A DNA stretch of 64,000 nt from positions 62,001-126,000 of the forward strand of contig NZ_JABGCH010000002.1 of assembly GCF_019799945.1 (NCBI RefSeq). The letters run 5' to 3'. The position numbers and the translations under genes were made by a program. This DNA is from Modestobacter marinus (GTDB taxonomy: Bacteria > Actinomycetota > Actinomycetes > Mycobacteriales > Geodermatophilaceae). The notes under the pieces are model-generated. The model saw only the letters and a list, made by a program, of their open reading frames with translations, searched no databases and was not told where the DNA came from. Shown piece after piece: positions 17,492 through 25,102 of the stretch (position 1 is its first letter; each line of letters begins with the position of its first letter).

Positions 17492-18334
17492 GTGACACGC
17501 ATCCTGGTGACCGGAGTGCGGGGCAAGACGGGTGTCCCGCTGGCCGAGCTGCTCGCCGCCCGCCCCGGCGTCGAGGTGCTCGGCGGCAGCAGCCGTCCGG
17601 CCACGGTCGACGTCGCCGGCGTGCGGCCGACCGGCTTCTCGTGGGACCACCCGTCCAGCTGGTACGCGGCGGCCGACGGCATCGACGCGGTGTACGTCGT
17701 CCGGCCCGATCGCGCGGATGCGCCGGAGCTGATCAGCGGGTTCCTCGACGCGACGCCACCCCGGACCCACGTCGTCCTGCTGTCCGAGCGCGACGCCGAC
17801 CAGATCGCCCCCGACGGGTGGGCGTTGCGGGTCGAGCGCGCGGTACGCGGCAGCGGCCGGACCTGGACGATCCTGCGGCCGAGCTGGTTCATGCAGGTCT
17901 TCACCGACCCGCGCTACTACCGCGACCAGCTCGTGGACACCGGCGAGCTGCCGTTCGCGAGCGGTGGCGCGAGCGTGGCCTGGATCGACGCCCGGGACAT
18001 CGCCGCGGTGGCCGAGCGTGCCCTGCTCGGCGAGGGGCATCCCGGTCAGGTGTACGAGCTCTCCGGGCCGGAGAGCCTCTCGCTGCCGCGGACGGCGGAG
18101 CTGCTCTCCCGCGCCGCGGGGCGCCGTGTCGTCCACCGGGAGGTGACGATCGACGACACGGTGGCCGGTACCGAGGGCTTCGAGCGCGAGCTCTCCGCGC
18201 TCACGTTCGAGCGCGTGCAGGCCGGCGTCTTCGCGGGCGTGACTGACACGGTCGAACGGGCGACGGGACGGCCGGCCGGGACGCTGGAGGCCTTCCTCGC
18301 CGACTCCGGGCCGGCCCTCGGGGGCGCGGTCTGA
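17492..18334 (+). CDS. NmrA-like NAD(P)-binding protein
   Basis: 280 residues from a GTG. It is an atypical short-chain dehydrogenase of the NmrA/HSCARG group, with the nucleotide-binding start MTRILVTGVRGKTGVPLAEL, ILRPSWFMQVF in the middle and YELSGPESLSLPRTAELLS near the C-terminus. Such proteins act as redox sensors or as reductases of quinone-like substrates. The classical catalytic Tyr-x3-Lys is not obvious. It is followed by 198 bases of non-coding sequence and then the MFS-sigma fusion. In actinomycetes such genes often neighbour SigJ/DoxX genes, as the remnants upstream here also suggest. Confidence 0.82.
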   Translation: MTRILVTGVRGKTGVPLAELLAARPGVEVLGGSSRPATVDVAGVRPTGFSWDHPSSWYAAADGIDAVYVVRPDRADAPELISGFLDATPPRTHVVLLSERDADQIAPDGWALRVERAVRGSGRTWTILRPSWFMQVFTDPRYYRDQLVDTGELPFASGGASVAWIDARDIAAVAERALLGEGHPGQVYELSGPESLSLPRTAELLSRAAGRRVVHREVTIDDTVAGTEGFERELSALTFERVQAGVFAGVTDTVERATGRPAGTLEAFLADSGPALGGAV

Positions 18335-18532
18335 CCCTGGGCCCACCGCCGGTGCGCGGCTGGCTCCCGGCCGGACCGCGGCAGCTCTCGACCGGCGGCT
18401 GTGAGCCACCGATGAGTTCCGCGTCGTCGCCCGGTCCCTTGCTCATCCCGTTCCTGCGGAGAGGCAGCCGATGGTGGCCACTTCCCAGCCCGTGTACCCC
18501 ACGGGGACGGCGCTGCGGCTCGGCGAGACACG

Positions 18533-20098
18533 ATGAGCGCGCTGGTCGAGCGGCTCGGCACCGGCGACGTCCGGCGGCGGGCGGCGGCCGTGCGGCGTCG
18601 GCTGCGGCCGCTCTACGCCGCTGTCTTCCTGCAGAACCTCGCGCTGTGGGTCCCGATCGAGAAGCTGTTCATGACCAGCATCGGGTTCGACGCCGCCGGT
18701 GTGGGCCTGATGGCGGCGGTGTACGCGGCGGTGGTCCCCCTGTTCGAGCTGCCCTCCGGCCTGCTCGCCGACCGGTGGAGCCGCCGCGGGGTGCTCGTCC
18801 TGGCGTCCATCGCCGCAGCCGTGAGCGTCGCCATCGGCGGCGTGAGCCAGAACGTGCCGACGTACCTGGTCGCCGCGGTGTTCCTGGGGCTGTTCTTCGC
18901 GATGCAGTCGGGCACCGTCGACTCCGTCGTGTACGACACGGTCGTGGAGGAGACCGGCGACAGCGCGGCCTTCGAGGCGAGCATCGCACGCGTCCGGCTC
19001 ATCGAGAGCGGGTCGCTCGTGGCGGGCGCGCTCGCCGGCGGCGCGATCGCCGAGGTGGCCTCGCTGCGCCTGACGTACTTCCTCACCGTGCCCCTGCTGC
19101 TCGGGGCGTGCCTGGCGCTGCTCGCGTTCCGGGAACCCCGGCTGCACGAGGCGGACGCGGCGGGCGGGTCCGGATCGCTGCGCGATCAGGTGCGCACCAC
19201 CTACCGGGTGATCCTGCAGCCGGGCCGGCTGCGCCCGGTGATCGCGGCGACCGTCCTCGGTTCCCTGCTGGTACAGGGCCTGCTCGAATTCGGCCCGCTC
19301 TGGCTCGTCGCGCTCACGGTGCCCGCGATCCTCTACGGGCCGCACTGGGCCGGGCTGACCGCCGCGCTCGGTCTGGGCGCGCTGCTCGGGGCGCGCCCGT
19401 GGTGGCACCGGCGGGCGACAGTGGTGCTGCTCGCGGCGTTGATCGTGGCCAGCAGCGTGGTCCTCGCGACGAGTCGTTCCCCGTACCTGGTGATCGCCGC
19501 CCAGGTGGTGCTGACCATGCTCGTGGTCGCGGGCGGCATCCCCGTGCTGCGGCGCCTGCACGACGGTGTCCCGTCGGCCGTCCGAGCGGGGGTCGCCTCC
19601 GGTGTCAGCACCCTGACCTGGGTGGCGTTCGTGCCGTTCGCGATCGGGATGGGGTTCATCAGCGACAGGTCGGGGGTGGGCTCGGCCGGGTGGGTGCTCG
19701 TCGGCGTAGCGGGCGCTGCGGGGATCTTGCTCGTCGTCGTGCTCTCCGGCGCGCCGCCGCCCCCGGTGGCCGCGACCGGCGCGCCGACGTTCCCCGCGGA
19801 GCGCTTCCTGCCCGCCGACGACCCGGAATGGCCCGGCCACTGGGCGTCCCCGCCGCGCGAGTGGGCCGGCGATATCGTCGACGACGACGGGGCGCTCGCC
19901 GAGGTACGAGCCGCCGTCCTCGCCCTGCCGCCGGAGCTGCGGCAGGTGATCGTGCTGCGGGACGTCAGAGGCCGCTCCTCGGAGCAGGTGCGCGCCGAAC
20001 TGGGCCTGGACGCGGCGGCCGAGATCGCGACCCTCCACCGGGCGCGCGGGCTCGTCCGCGAGCGGCTGGAGCGCTACGTCGACGGGAGGTCGTCATGA
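18533..20098 (+). CDS. MFS transporter fused to ECF sigma factor region 4
   Basis: 521 residues, one uninterrupted frame. Residues 1-405 form an MFS transporter with about 12 helices; the helix 2-3 loop contains LPSGLLADRWSRRG. Residues about 419-452 (FPAERFLPADDPEWPGHWAS, then PPREW) look like the linker between region 2 and region 4 of actinobacterial ECF sigma factors. Residues 453-516 are a clear region 4 helix-turn-helix: LALPPELRQVIVLRDVRGRS, then SEQVRAELGL and LHRARGLVRERLERYV. Region 2 is absent, so this is not a normal sigma factor. The next gene encodes a zinc-finger anti-sigma factor and overlaps by ATGA. It is either a membrane-tethered regulator or a fusion made by deletion between an MFS gene and an ECF gene. 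The ribosome site is weak. Confidence 0.85.
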   Translation: MSALVERLGTGDVRRRAAAVRRRLRPLYAAVFLQNLALWVPIEKLFMTSIGFDAAGVGLMAAVYAAVVPLFELPSGLLADRWSRRGVLVLASIAAAVSVAIGGVSQNVPTYLVAAVFLGLFFAMQSGTVDSVVYDTVVEETGDSAAFEASIARVRLIESGSLVAGALAGGAIAEVASLRLTYFLTVPLLLGACLALLAFREPRLHEADAAGGSGSLRDQVRTTYRVILQPGRLRPVIAATVLGSLLVQGLLEFGPLWLVALTVPAILYGPHWAGLTAALGLGALLGARPWWHRRATVVLLAALIVASSVVLATSRSPYLVIAAQVVLTMLVVAGGIPVLRRLHDGVPSAVRAGVASGVSTLTWVAFVPFAIGMGFISDRSGVGSAGWVLVGVAGAAGILLVVVLSGAPPPPVAATGAPTFPAERFLPADDPEWPGHWASPPREWAGDIVDDDGALAEVRAAVLALPPELRQVIVLRDVRGRSSEQVRAELGLDAAAEIATLHRARGLVRERLERYVDGRSS

Positions 20099-20364
20099 AG
20101 GGCGAGCAGCCGGCGGGCGCCGATCAACGCTGCATCGAGCTCGTCGAGCTCCTGACCGCGTACCTCGACGACGCCCTCGATGCGCAGAGGCGCAGGCGCG
20201 TCGACGACCACCTCCGAGGATGCGCGGGCTGCCGCGTGGCCCTCGCGCAGTGGCGGACTCTGGCCGGCCTCGCCGGCCGGCTCACCGCGGCGGACGTCGC
20301 CGACCTCGACTCCTACCTGCGGGAACGTCTGCTGGCCACGCTGACCGTCGCGCGCCGGCGGTAG
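20095..20364 (+). CDS. zf-HC2-type anti-sigma factor
   Basis: 89 residues; its ATG overlaps the stop of the MFS-sigma gene, so translation is probably coupled. The zinc-binding H-x3-C-x2-C motif is in DDHLRGCAGCRVALAQW, preceded by a helix (ELVELLTAYLDDALDAQRRR) typical of anti-sigma domains that clamp ECF sigma factors. There is no membrane segment, so it is soluble. Its expected partner is an ECF sigma factor; here the only partner encoded beside it is the region 4 tail of the transporter. Confidence 0.88.
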   Translation: MKGEQPAGADQRCIELVELLTAYLDDALDAQRRRRVDDHLRGCAGCRVALAQWRTLAGLAGRLTAADVADLDSYLRERLLATLTVARRR

Positions 20365-20375
20365 CAGTCGCCTGA

Positions 20376-20417
20376 GTCCCGGTCCCCGTCGAGCACCGTC
20401 CGGTGCGCGGCCGGGAC
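20376..20417. terminator. nested hairpin between converging genes
   Basis: The outer arms GTCCCGG (20376-20382) and CCGGGAC (20411-20417) surround the inner palindrome GCACCG-TC-CGGTGC (20393-20406). It lies in the 91-base gap between the anti-sigma gene and the P450 gene, which converge here. Confidence 0.5.
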
Positions 20418-20455
20418 GTGGAGGCGAGCGGCTCGTCCGGCGCACGTCGGAGCGG

Positions 20456-21643
20456 TCAGGCGGCGCGTGCCTCCAGCGGGAGCTTGGTGACGGCCACCAT
20501 CGTCCACGGGTTGCGGTGCTCCACCTGGTCGGTCCCGGCCACCTCGACGTCCCGGTAGCGGTCCAGCAGCAGCCGCAGCGCGACCCTGGCCTCCAGCCGG
20601 GCGAGCGGCGCGCCGAGGCAGAAGTGGATGCCGTGGCCGAAGGTCAGGTGTGGATTGGGCTTGCGGTGGATGTCGAACCGGTGGGGTTCGGCGAACACGC
20701 GCTCGTCCCGGTTGGCCGCGGTCAGCCAGGGGATCACGACCTGCCCGGCGGCGATGTGCCGGCCGTCCACCTCGGCGTCGACCGTGGCGATCCGAGCCAG
20801 CCGCGGGAACGGGGTGCGTACCCGGAGCACCTCCTCGATCGCGGCCGGGAGCAGCCCCGGGTCGCCCCGCACCTCGGCGACGGCGTCCGGGTTGTCCTGG
20901 AAGCTGACCACGCTGTTGCCCAGCGTCGCGGTGGTCGTGATGTGGCCCGCGATGAGCAGCAGCCCGACGAAACCGACGATCTCCTCGTCGGCCAGCCGCT
21001 CCCCGTCCACCTCGGCCCGGATCAGCTTGCTCGTCAGGTCGTCGCCCGGGCTGGCCCGCCGGGACCTGATGTGGTCCAGGAAGTAGGTGTTCATCTCCCG
21101 CATGGTCGGCGCGACGGCCGTCACCGCCTGCTCGCTGGCCTGGCGGAGCGCCTGGTCGGGATCGATCTCCTGGCCGAGCAGCACGTCGGCCCACGTGCGG
21201 AACAGGCTCCGGTCGGAGGTGGGGATGCCGAGCAGCTCAGCGATGACGATCACCGGCAGCGGGTAGGCCAGTGCGTCGATCAGGTCGAACCGGTCATCGA
21301 CCTGGTCCAGCAACTCGGTCGTCAACTCGGCGATGCGGGGCTCGAGATCGGCCACCACCCGCGGGGTGAACGCCTGGCTGACCAGGGTCCGCAGCTTGCG
21401 GTGTTGTGGCGGGTCCATGTTGACGAAGTTGCCGCGCTGGAACAGCGCGAGATCGTCCTGGCGGGGCCGCAACGCGGAGAGGTCGGAGGAGAACACGGCC
21501 GGATCGGACAGGACCGCGGTCGCCTCCGGGTGGCCCAGCACGTGCCAGCACTGCTGCGTGTCGTCGAAGTGGACCTGCCCGTGCAGGCGGCTGTCCTCCA
21601 GCCAGGCGAGGAACTCCTCGAACGTCGGCCGGGTGGTCGTCAT
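20456..21643 (-). CDS. cytochrome P450, bacterial class I
   Basis: 395 residues. The heme-binding loop FGHGIHFCLGAPLAR has the Cys ligand at 342, and the ExxR motif is E271-R274 in EEVLR. The I-helix reads AGHITTT (232-238), so the usual acidic residue before the conserved Thr is Ile235. Some actinobacterial CYP107-like P450s share a similar variant. The substrate is unknown; no ferredoxin or ferredoxin reductase gene is adjacent, so redox partners must come from elsewhere. It lies 119 bases downstream of the integrase gene on the same strand. Confidence 0.9.
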   Translation of the reverse strand: MTTTRPTFEEFLAWLEDSRLHGQVHFDDTQQCWHVLGHPEATAVLSDPAVFSSDLSALRPRQDDLALFQRGNFVNMDPPQHRKLRTLVSQAFTPRVVADLEPRIAELTTELLDQVDDRFDLIDALAYPLPVIVIAELLGIPTSDRSLFRTWADVLLGQEIDPDQALRQASEQAVTAVAPTMREMNTYFLDHIRSRRASPGDDLTSKLIRAEVDGERLADEEIVGFVGLLLIAGHITTTATLGNSVVSFQDNPDAVAEVRGDPGLLPAAIEEVLRVRTPFPRLARIATVDAEVDGRHIAAGQVVIPWLTAANRDERVFAEPHRFDIHRKPNPHLTFGHGIHFCLGAPLARLEARVALRLLLDRYRDVEVAGTDQVEHRNPWTMVAVTKLPLEARAA

Positions 21644-21762
21644 CTCAGCTCACTCCCCTCGGGGGATGCCTGCACCGCGTCCTCGACCACGACCGTAGGG
21701 ACCCCGACCACCCTCCGGAACCCCACCGGATGCGGCCGACCGGTGGCCGTCGAGCCCTCGGC

Positions 21763-22800
21763 TCAGAGGCCGAGCCTGGCCGATGCCGGAGCCGCCCACC
21801 GACTGCTGGCGTCGTATCCCCGCAGGGTGGTCACCGACGCCCACCGGCCCGTCCGGGCCAGCTCGCGCTCGCTGACACCGGCCTTGTAGCCCTCGGTCGC
21901 GAACGACCGTCGCAGACTGTGCGGGCTCAGCCCCTCGAGCGGGACGCCGGCGTGCTCGGCGGCACGACGGAGGATCAGCCGGACCGACGACCTCGCCATC
22001 CGTGTCGAGCCGATCCGTGGCTGGAGGCCTCGCCCGACGCTGCGGAACAGCGGCCCGGAGACCCCCTGGAGACCGGCCGCGTCGACCCACGCCTGCAGGG
22101 CACGCACCGGGCAGGTCTGCGCCCGCGTCCCCGGTGCCAGTGCCAGCACCTCGCCGGCGCCCTCCTGGTCGGTCTTCGACCAGCGGACGGTGACGTCCAG
22201 GCCGCCGTGCCCGGCCGGGGCCAGGTCGGTCACGTCGAGCCCGCAGGCGTCCGAGGCCCGGAGCCCGAGCGCGAAGGACGTGAGGATCAGGGCCCGGTCG
22301 CGCAGGCCGGCCACCCCGACCGGGAGGTCCTCGACGAGCGCACGGATCGTCTGGGTGTCGATCGCCCGGGCCTTCTTCGGACGACGGCCGCCGCGGGCCG
22401 CCGCCCGACGGACGCCCCGGAGGACCTCACGGGTGCCGGGGTGCTCGGAGGGACTGGGGTGGCCGGCCTCCCGGTGCGCGTGCCCGATGCCGGACAGCCG
22501 CCGGGCGACGGTGCGGGGGCTCGCCCCCGCGTCGCTGAGCCCCGCGAGGTAGGCCGCCACCGCGGCGTCGGCTGCGGGCAGCGGGGTGAAGCCGCGCTGC
22601 CGGGCCCAGGCGGACCAGGCGCGGAAGTCCGCGTCGTAGGCCTTCCTCGTGGACTCGGCCTTGGCCGCGGTGAGGTAGCGCCCCACCGACTCGACGTCCC
22701 CGGGCAGCACCAGGCCACCGTCGGCGCCTCCCACCGCGGCGGACCCGGCTGAGACCACCTCCCCCGAAGGCATCGCGATCACTCCCGGCTCGGACTCCAT
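21763..22800 (-). CDS. tyrosine-type site-specific recombinase
   Basis: 345 residues. The N-terminal SAM-like core-binding domain covers about 35-135 (STRKAYDADFRAWSAWARQR). The catalytic domain has Arg181 in ALGLRASDACGL, Lys209 in WSKTDQEG, His294 and Arg297 in SPHSLRRSFAT, Trp320 in TGRW in place of the second His, and the nucleophile Tyr329 in RGYD. All are intact. No attachment sites or phage genes are seen nearby. It is divergent from a zinc-finger/coiled-coil protein; the shared intergenic region holds a perfect inverted repeat covering the integrase start codon. CATAAT lies 8 bases upstream of the ATG, so the message may be leaderless. Confidence 0.9.
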   Translation of the reverse strand: MESEPGVIAMPSGEVVSAGSAAVGGADGGLVLPGDVESVGRYLTAAKAESTRKAYDADFRAWSAWARQRGFTPLPAADAAVAAYLAGLSDAGASPRTVARRLSGIGHAHREAGHPSPSEHPGTREVLRGVRRAAARGGRRPKKARAIDTQTIRALVEDLPVGVAGLRDRALILTSFALGLRASDACGLDVTDLAPAGHGGLDVTVRWSKTDQEGAGEVLALAPGTRAQTCPVRALQAWVDAAGLQGVSGPLFRSVGRGLQPRIGSTRMARSSVRLILRRAAEHAGVPLEGLSPHSLRRSFATEGYKAGVSERELARTGRWASVTTLRGYDASSRWAAPASARLGL

Positions 22801-22818
22801 AACAGTTGATTATGGAGT
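22794..22818. promoter_or_regulatory. perfect inverted repeat over the integrase start codon
   Basis: ACTCCATAA (22794-22802) and TTATGGAGT (22810-22818) are perfect 9-base complements with the 7-base spacer CAGTTGA. This AT-rich island stands out in the GC-rich sequence. The left arm contains the integrase start codon and the right arm its probable -10 element, so binding by any dimer would block the gene. It could also be a recombination core site. Confidence 0.55.
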
Positions 22819-22848
22819 GCTCCGCCCGCCTGTGCCCGGTCACCGACT

Positions 22849-22866
22849 CGATCGATCGTCCGATCG
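22849..22866. promoter_or_regulatory. CGATCG repeat cluster, candidate operator
   Basis: CGATCGATCG (22849-22858), two bases, then another CGATCG (22861-22866). These self-complementary hexamers are packed into the leader between the integrase and the coiled-coil gene, about 40 bases before the GTG at 22905. KfrA-like proteins bind repeats near their own promoters, so autoregulation is possible. Confidence 0.35.
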
Positions 22867-22904
22867 TTCCACCCTTAGACGCACGAACGAGCGACACTGG
22901 CACG

Positions 22905-24104
22905 GTGACCGCTGACACGGCGACCTGCGCCTATCCGGACTGCGACCGCCCGGTTGCCCCTCCCCCACCTACCGGCGGCCGCTCGTCGTACTGCTCGCGC
23001 CCGGACCACAACCGCACGACCGCCTTCGCCGCCCGCCGGGCCGAGGCGGCCGGGCGCGCACCCGCGACACAGGAACCGCCCGCCGCCCCGCAGTCGGGAC
23101 CGCGCACCGCGGAGACGCTGACCCAGATCGCCGACCGGCTCCGCCAGACCCTGGCCGCGATCGAGGAGCAGGTGGGCCGTGCCCGGCAGGTGCTGACCAG
23201 TGCCGCCGACGCCGAGTTGCTGGAGGTGGAGCGGGCGGCCATCCGCACCGACGCACGTCGCGAGATCGCCGAGGCCGAACAGCGGGCGTCCCTCGCCGAC
23301 CGGGTGCGCGCGGTCGCCGAACGGTCGACGCGGGAGGCCCTCGGGGTGGCGACGAAGGCCGAGGCCGAGGCAGCCCGCGCCCGGGACGAGGCAGCCACGG
23401 CCCGGGAACAGGCGGCCACCGCCCGGGAACAGGCGGCCACCGCCCGGGAGGCCGCTGATGCCGCGCAGGCCGATGCGGGACGAGCGCGCGCCGACGCGGC
23501 CGCTGCCGCAGCAGCCACCGGCGAGGCCGAGGCGGCGCGACAGGACGCCGAAGGACGACGCGACGCGGCGGTGCGGAACGCCGAGTCCGCCCGGAGCGAG
23601 GCGGCCCGGGCGGCGGCGGAACGAGACCGCGCGCTCGCCGACGCCGCGTCAGCACAGGAGCGGGCGACGTCCGCGGAGGCGGCGCGGGACGGCGCACTGG
23701 AGGCCGAACGCGCAGCTCGCGCGGAGACCGACCGCGCGCGGGCCGACGAAGCGCGGGCGGTCAGCCGGGCCGAACAGGCGGAGGCGGCGGCCCGGCTCGA
23801 GACCACCGCCGCGGAGAGCCGTGTCCGGGCGGCCACGGCCCGAGCCGAGGCCGCGACGGACCAGGCGAAAGCGCAGCAGGCGCGCGCCGAGCGCGCTGAG
23901 CGCCACGCCGAGGAGAGTCGACGGGACCGCCTGCGGGCCGAGGAGGCGCGGGACCGAGCACTTGCCGACGCCGCCGCGGCACGGGCCCGGCTGGCAACGG
24001 CGCCGCACCAGCCACCAGACAGGAGCGGGGAGTCGGCACGAGCGCTGCCCCACGAAGGAGGGTCGGCCGGAGCCCCACCCGACACGTCGGGCACGGTCGG
24101 CTGA
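22905..24104 (+). CDS. zinc-finger/Ala-rich coiled-coil protein, KfrA-like
   Basis: 399 residues from a GTG. The frame is open back to 22806, but the earlier stretch has a TTA codon and several A/T-ending codons, unlike the rest, so I prefer 22905; GACACT lies six bases upstream. The N-terminus has a putative metal site, CAYPDC ... YCSRPDHN. From about residue 95 to 380 it is almost entirely a charged, Ala-rich coiled coil (LTQIADRLRQTLAAIEEQ, then dozens of A-R-x-E/D heptad-like repeats). No catalytic domain is visible. Such rods occur in KfrA and other plasmid or nucleoid proteins. With the divergent recombinase it may form a mobile or maintenance module. The function is unknown. Confidence 0.72.
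   Translation: MTADTATCAYPDCDRPVAPPPPTGGRSSYCSRPDHNRTTAFAARRAEAAGRAPATQEPPAAPQSGPRTAETLTQIADRLRQTLAAIEEQVGRARQVLTSAADAELLEVERAAIRTDARREIAEAEQRASLADRVRAVAERSTREALGVATKAEAEAARARDEAATAREQAATAREQAATAREAADAAQADAGRARADAAAAAAATGEAEAARQDAEGRRDAAVRNAESARSEAARAAAERDRALADAASAQERATSAEAARDGALEAERAARAETDRARADEARAVSRAEQAEAAARLETTAAESRVRAATARAEAATDQAKAQQARAERAERHAEESRRDRLRAEEARDRALADAAAARARLATAPHQPPDRSGESARALPHEGGSAGAPPDTSGTVG
23380..23442 (+). repeat. 21-base tandem repeat in the coiled-coil gene
   Basis: Three 21-base units: an imperfect copy at 23380-23400, then two identical ones at 23401-23421 and 23422-23442. They encode the heptad AREQAAT. They indicate recent in-frame expansion of the coiled coil. 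Confidence 0.8.
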
Positions 24105-24189
24105 GTGCCAGGAGCGTCACCTGGGCGGGCCGGTCATCGGCGAGGTGGAACGACACAGCGGACCAGTGCTGGTCGACGGGCAGCGTGAG

Positions 24190-24224
24190 GGTGGAGTCCC
24201 ACCAGCGCGAGGCGGGACTCCACC
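24190..24224. terminator. bidirectional hairpin terminator
   Basis: GGTGGAGTCCC (24190-24200) pairs perfectly with GGGACTCCACC (24214-24224) over 11 bases, with a 13-base loop. It lies between the converging coiled-coil and universal stress protein genes. Confidence 0.7.
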
Positions 24225-24263
24225 GGGACGGCGCCGCACGGCGGGTGGCGTCGGACGACGAGC

Positions 24264-24866
24264 TCAGCGCGGCGGCCCCGTCTGGGACAGCTCACCGACT
24301 CCGCCCCGTTGCTGCTCCTGCCGCTCGCGATGCAGGCGCAGCCGGTGGCGGCGGGCCTCGGTCGAGTGCACCACGGTGACGGGGCAGGTGGCGTGCAGCA
24401 CGCACTGCATGCTCGTCGAGCCGAGCAGCATGGTGTGGAAGCCGCCGTGCCCGCGGCTGCCCATGACCAGCAGGTCCGCACCCTGCGACTCACGGATGAG
24501 CACGTCCGCCGGCGAGCCCTCCGCGGAGCGGACCTGCACGTCCGGCGGCGGGCCGGCCAACCCGCGGGCGACCTCGTCGGCCACGGCGCGGACCTTGTCC
24601 TCGTGCTGGCTCCGCAGCGTGCCGCGGAGACGGTCCAGCTCGTGCAGGCCGATCCCGTGGAAGTCCACCCACATCTCCGCCGGCACCCGGTAGGCGATGA
24701 CCGCCTCGACCGGCACGCCCCGCCGTGCCGCGTCCTCGAGTGCGAACCTCAGCGCTGCTTTCGAGCCCGCCGAGCCGTCGACCGCCACCACGACCCGAGG
24801 CCCACGCACCACCGCCGGTTCGCTCTGAGGCACGCCGACGTCCAGGGCTTCCTCCTCGTCATGCAT
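24264..24866 (-). CDS. universal stress protein (UspA family)
   Basis: 200 residues; ATG at 24866 behind GAGGAGGTG. It has a single Usp domain: VVVAVDGSAGSKAALRFALE at about 24-45, and the ATP-binding pattern MGSRGHGGFHTMLLGS followed by CPVTVVH near residues 140-170. The G-2x-G-9x-G-S/T signature is intact, so ATP binding is expected. A basic, Gln-rich tail of about 30 residues (RRHRLRLHRERQEQQRGG) follows the domain and is unusual. Such proteins respond to hypoxia, starvation or oxidative stress. It has no operon partner. Confidence 0.9.
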   Translation of the reverse strand: MHDEEEALDVGVPQSEPAVVRGPRVVVAVDGSAGSKAALRFALEDAARRGVPVEAVIAYRVPAEMWVDFHGIGLHELDRLRGTLRSQHEDKVRAVADEVARGLAGPPPDVQVRSAEGSPADVLIRESQGADLLVMGSRGHGGFHTMLLGSTSMQCVLHATCPVTVVHSTEARRHRLRLHRERQEQQRGGVGELSQTGPPR

Positions 24867-25102
24867 CACGCCACCTCCTCGGTCCAGCATCACCATGTCG
24901 GCACCTGTCGGCGGCTCCCCCGCGCGGGGCCTCCCGGGCCGGTCACCATCTCCGCGCGGGCGCGACCGTGGACGCCCGTCCTCTCGGAGATCAGCGCAGC
25001 GTCATGGTCCTCCGTCGGAGCGCGTCTCAACAGGGCCAACCGCCCTCGTTGAGGTGTCGGGTCAGCCGTGAACAGCGCGGTGCGACGGCGCCGGCTGCGC
25101 GG

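Noticed and set aside
22806-22904. Earlier start for the coiled-coil protein
   Set aside because: The stretch contains TTA and several A/T-ending codons unlike the body of the gene and holds repeat motifs better explained as regulatory DNA; kept only as an alternative.
24105-24190. Possible short gene between the coiled-coil and stress-protein genes
   Set aside because: Only a few plausible residues on the minus strand and no start or ribosome site; the region is better explained by the terminator.
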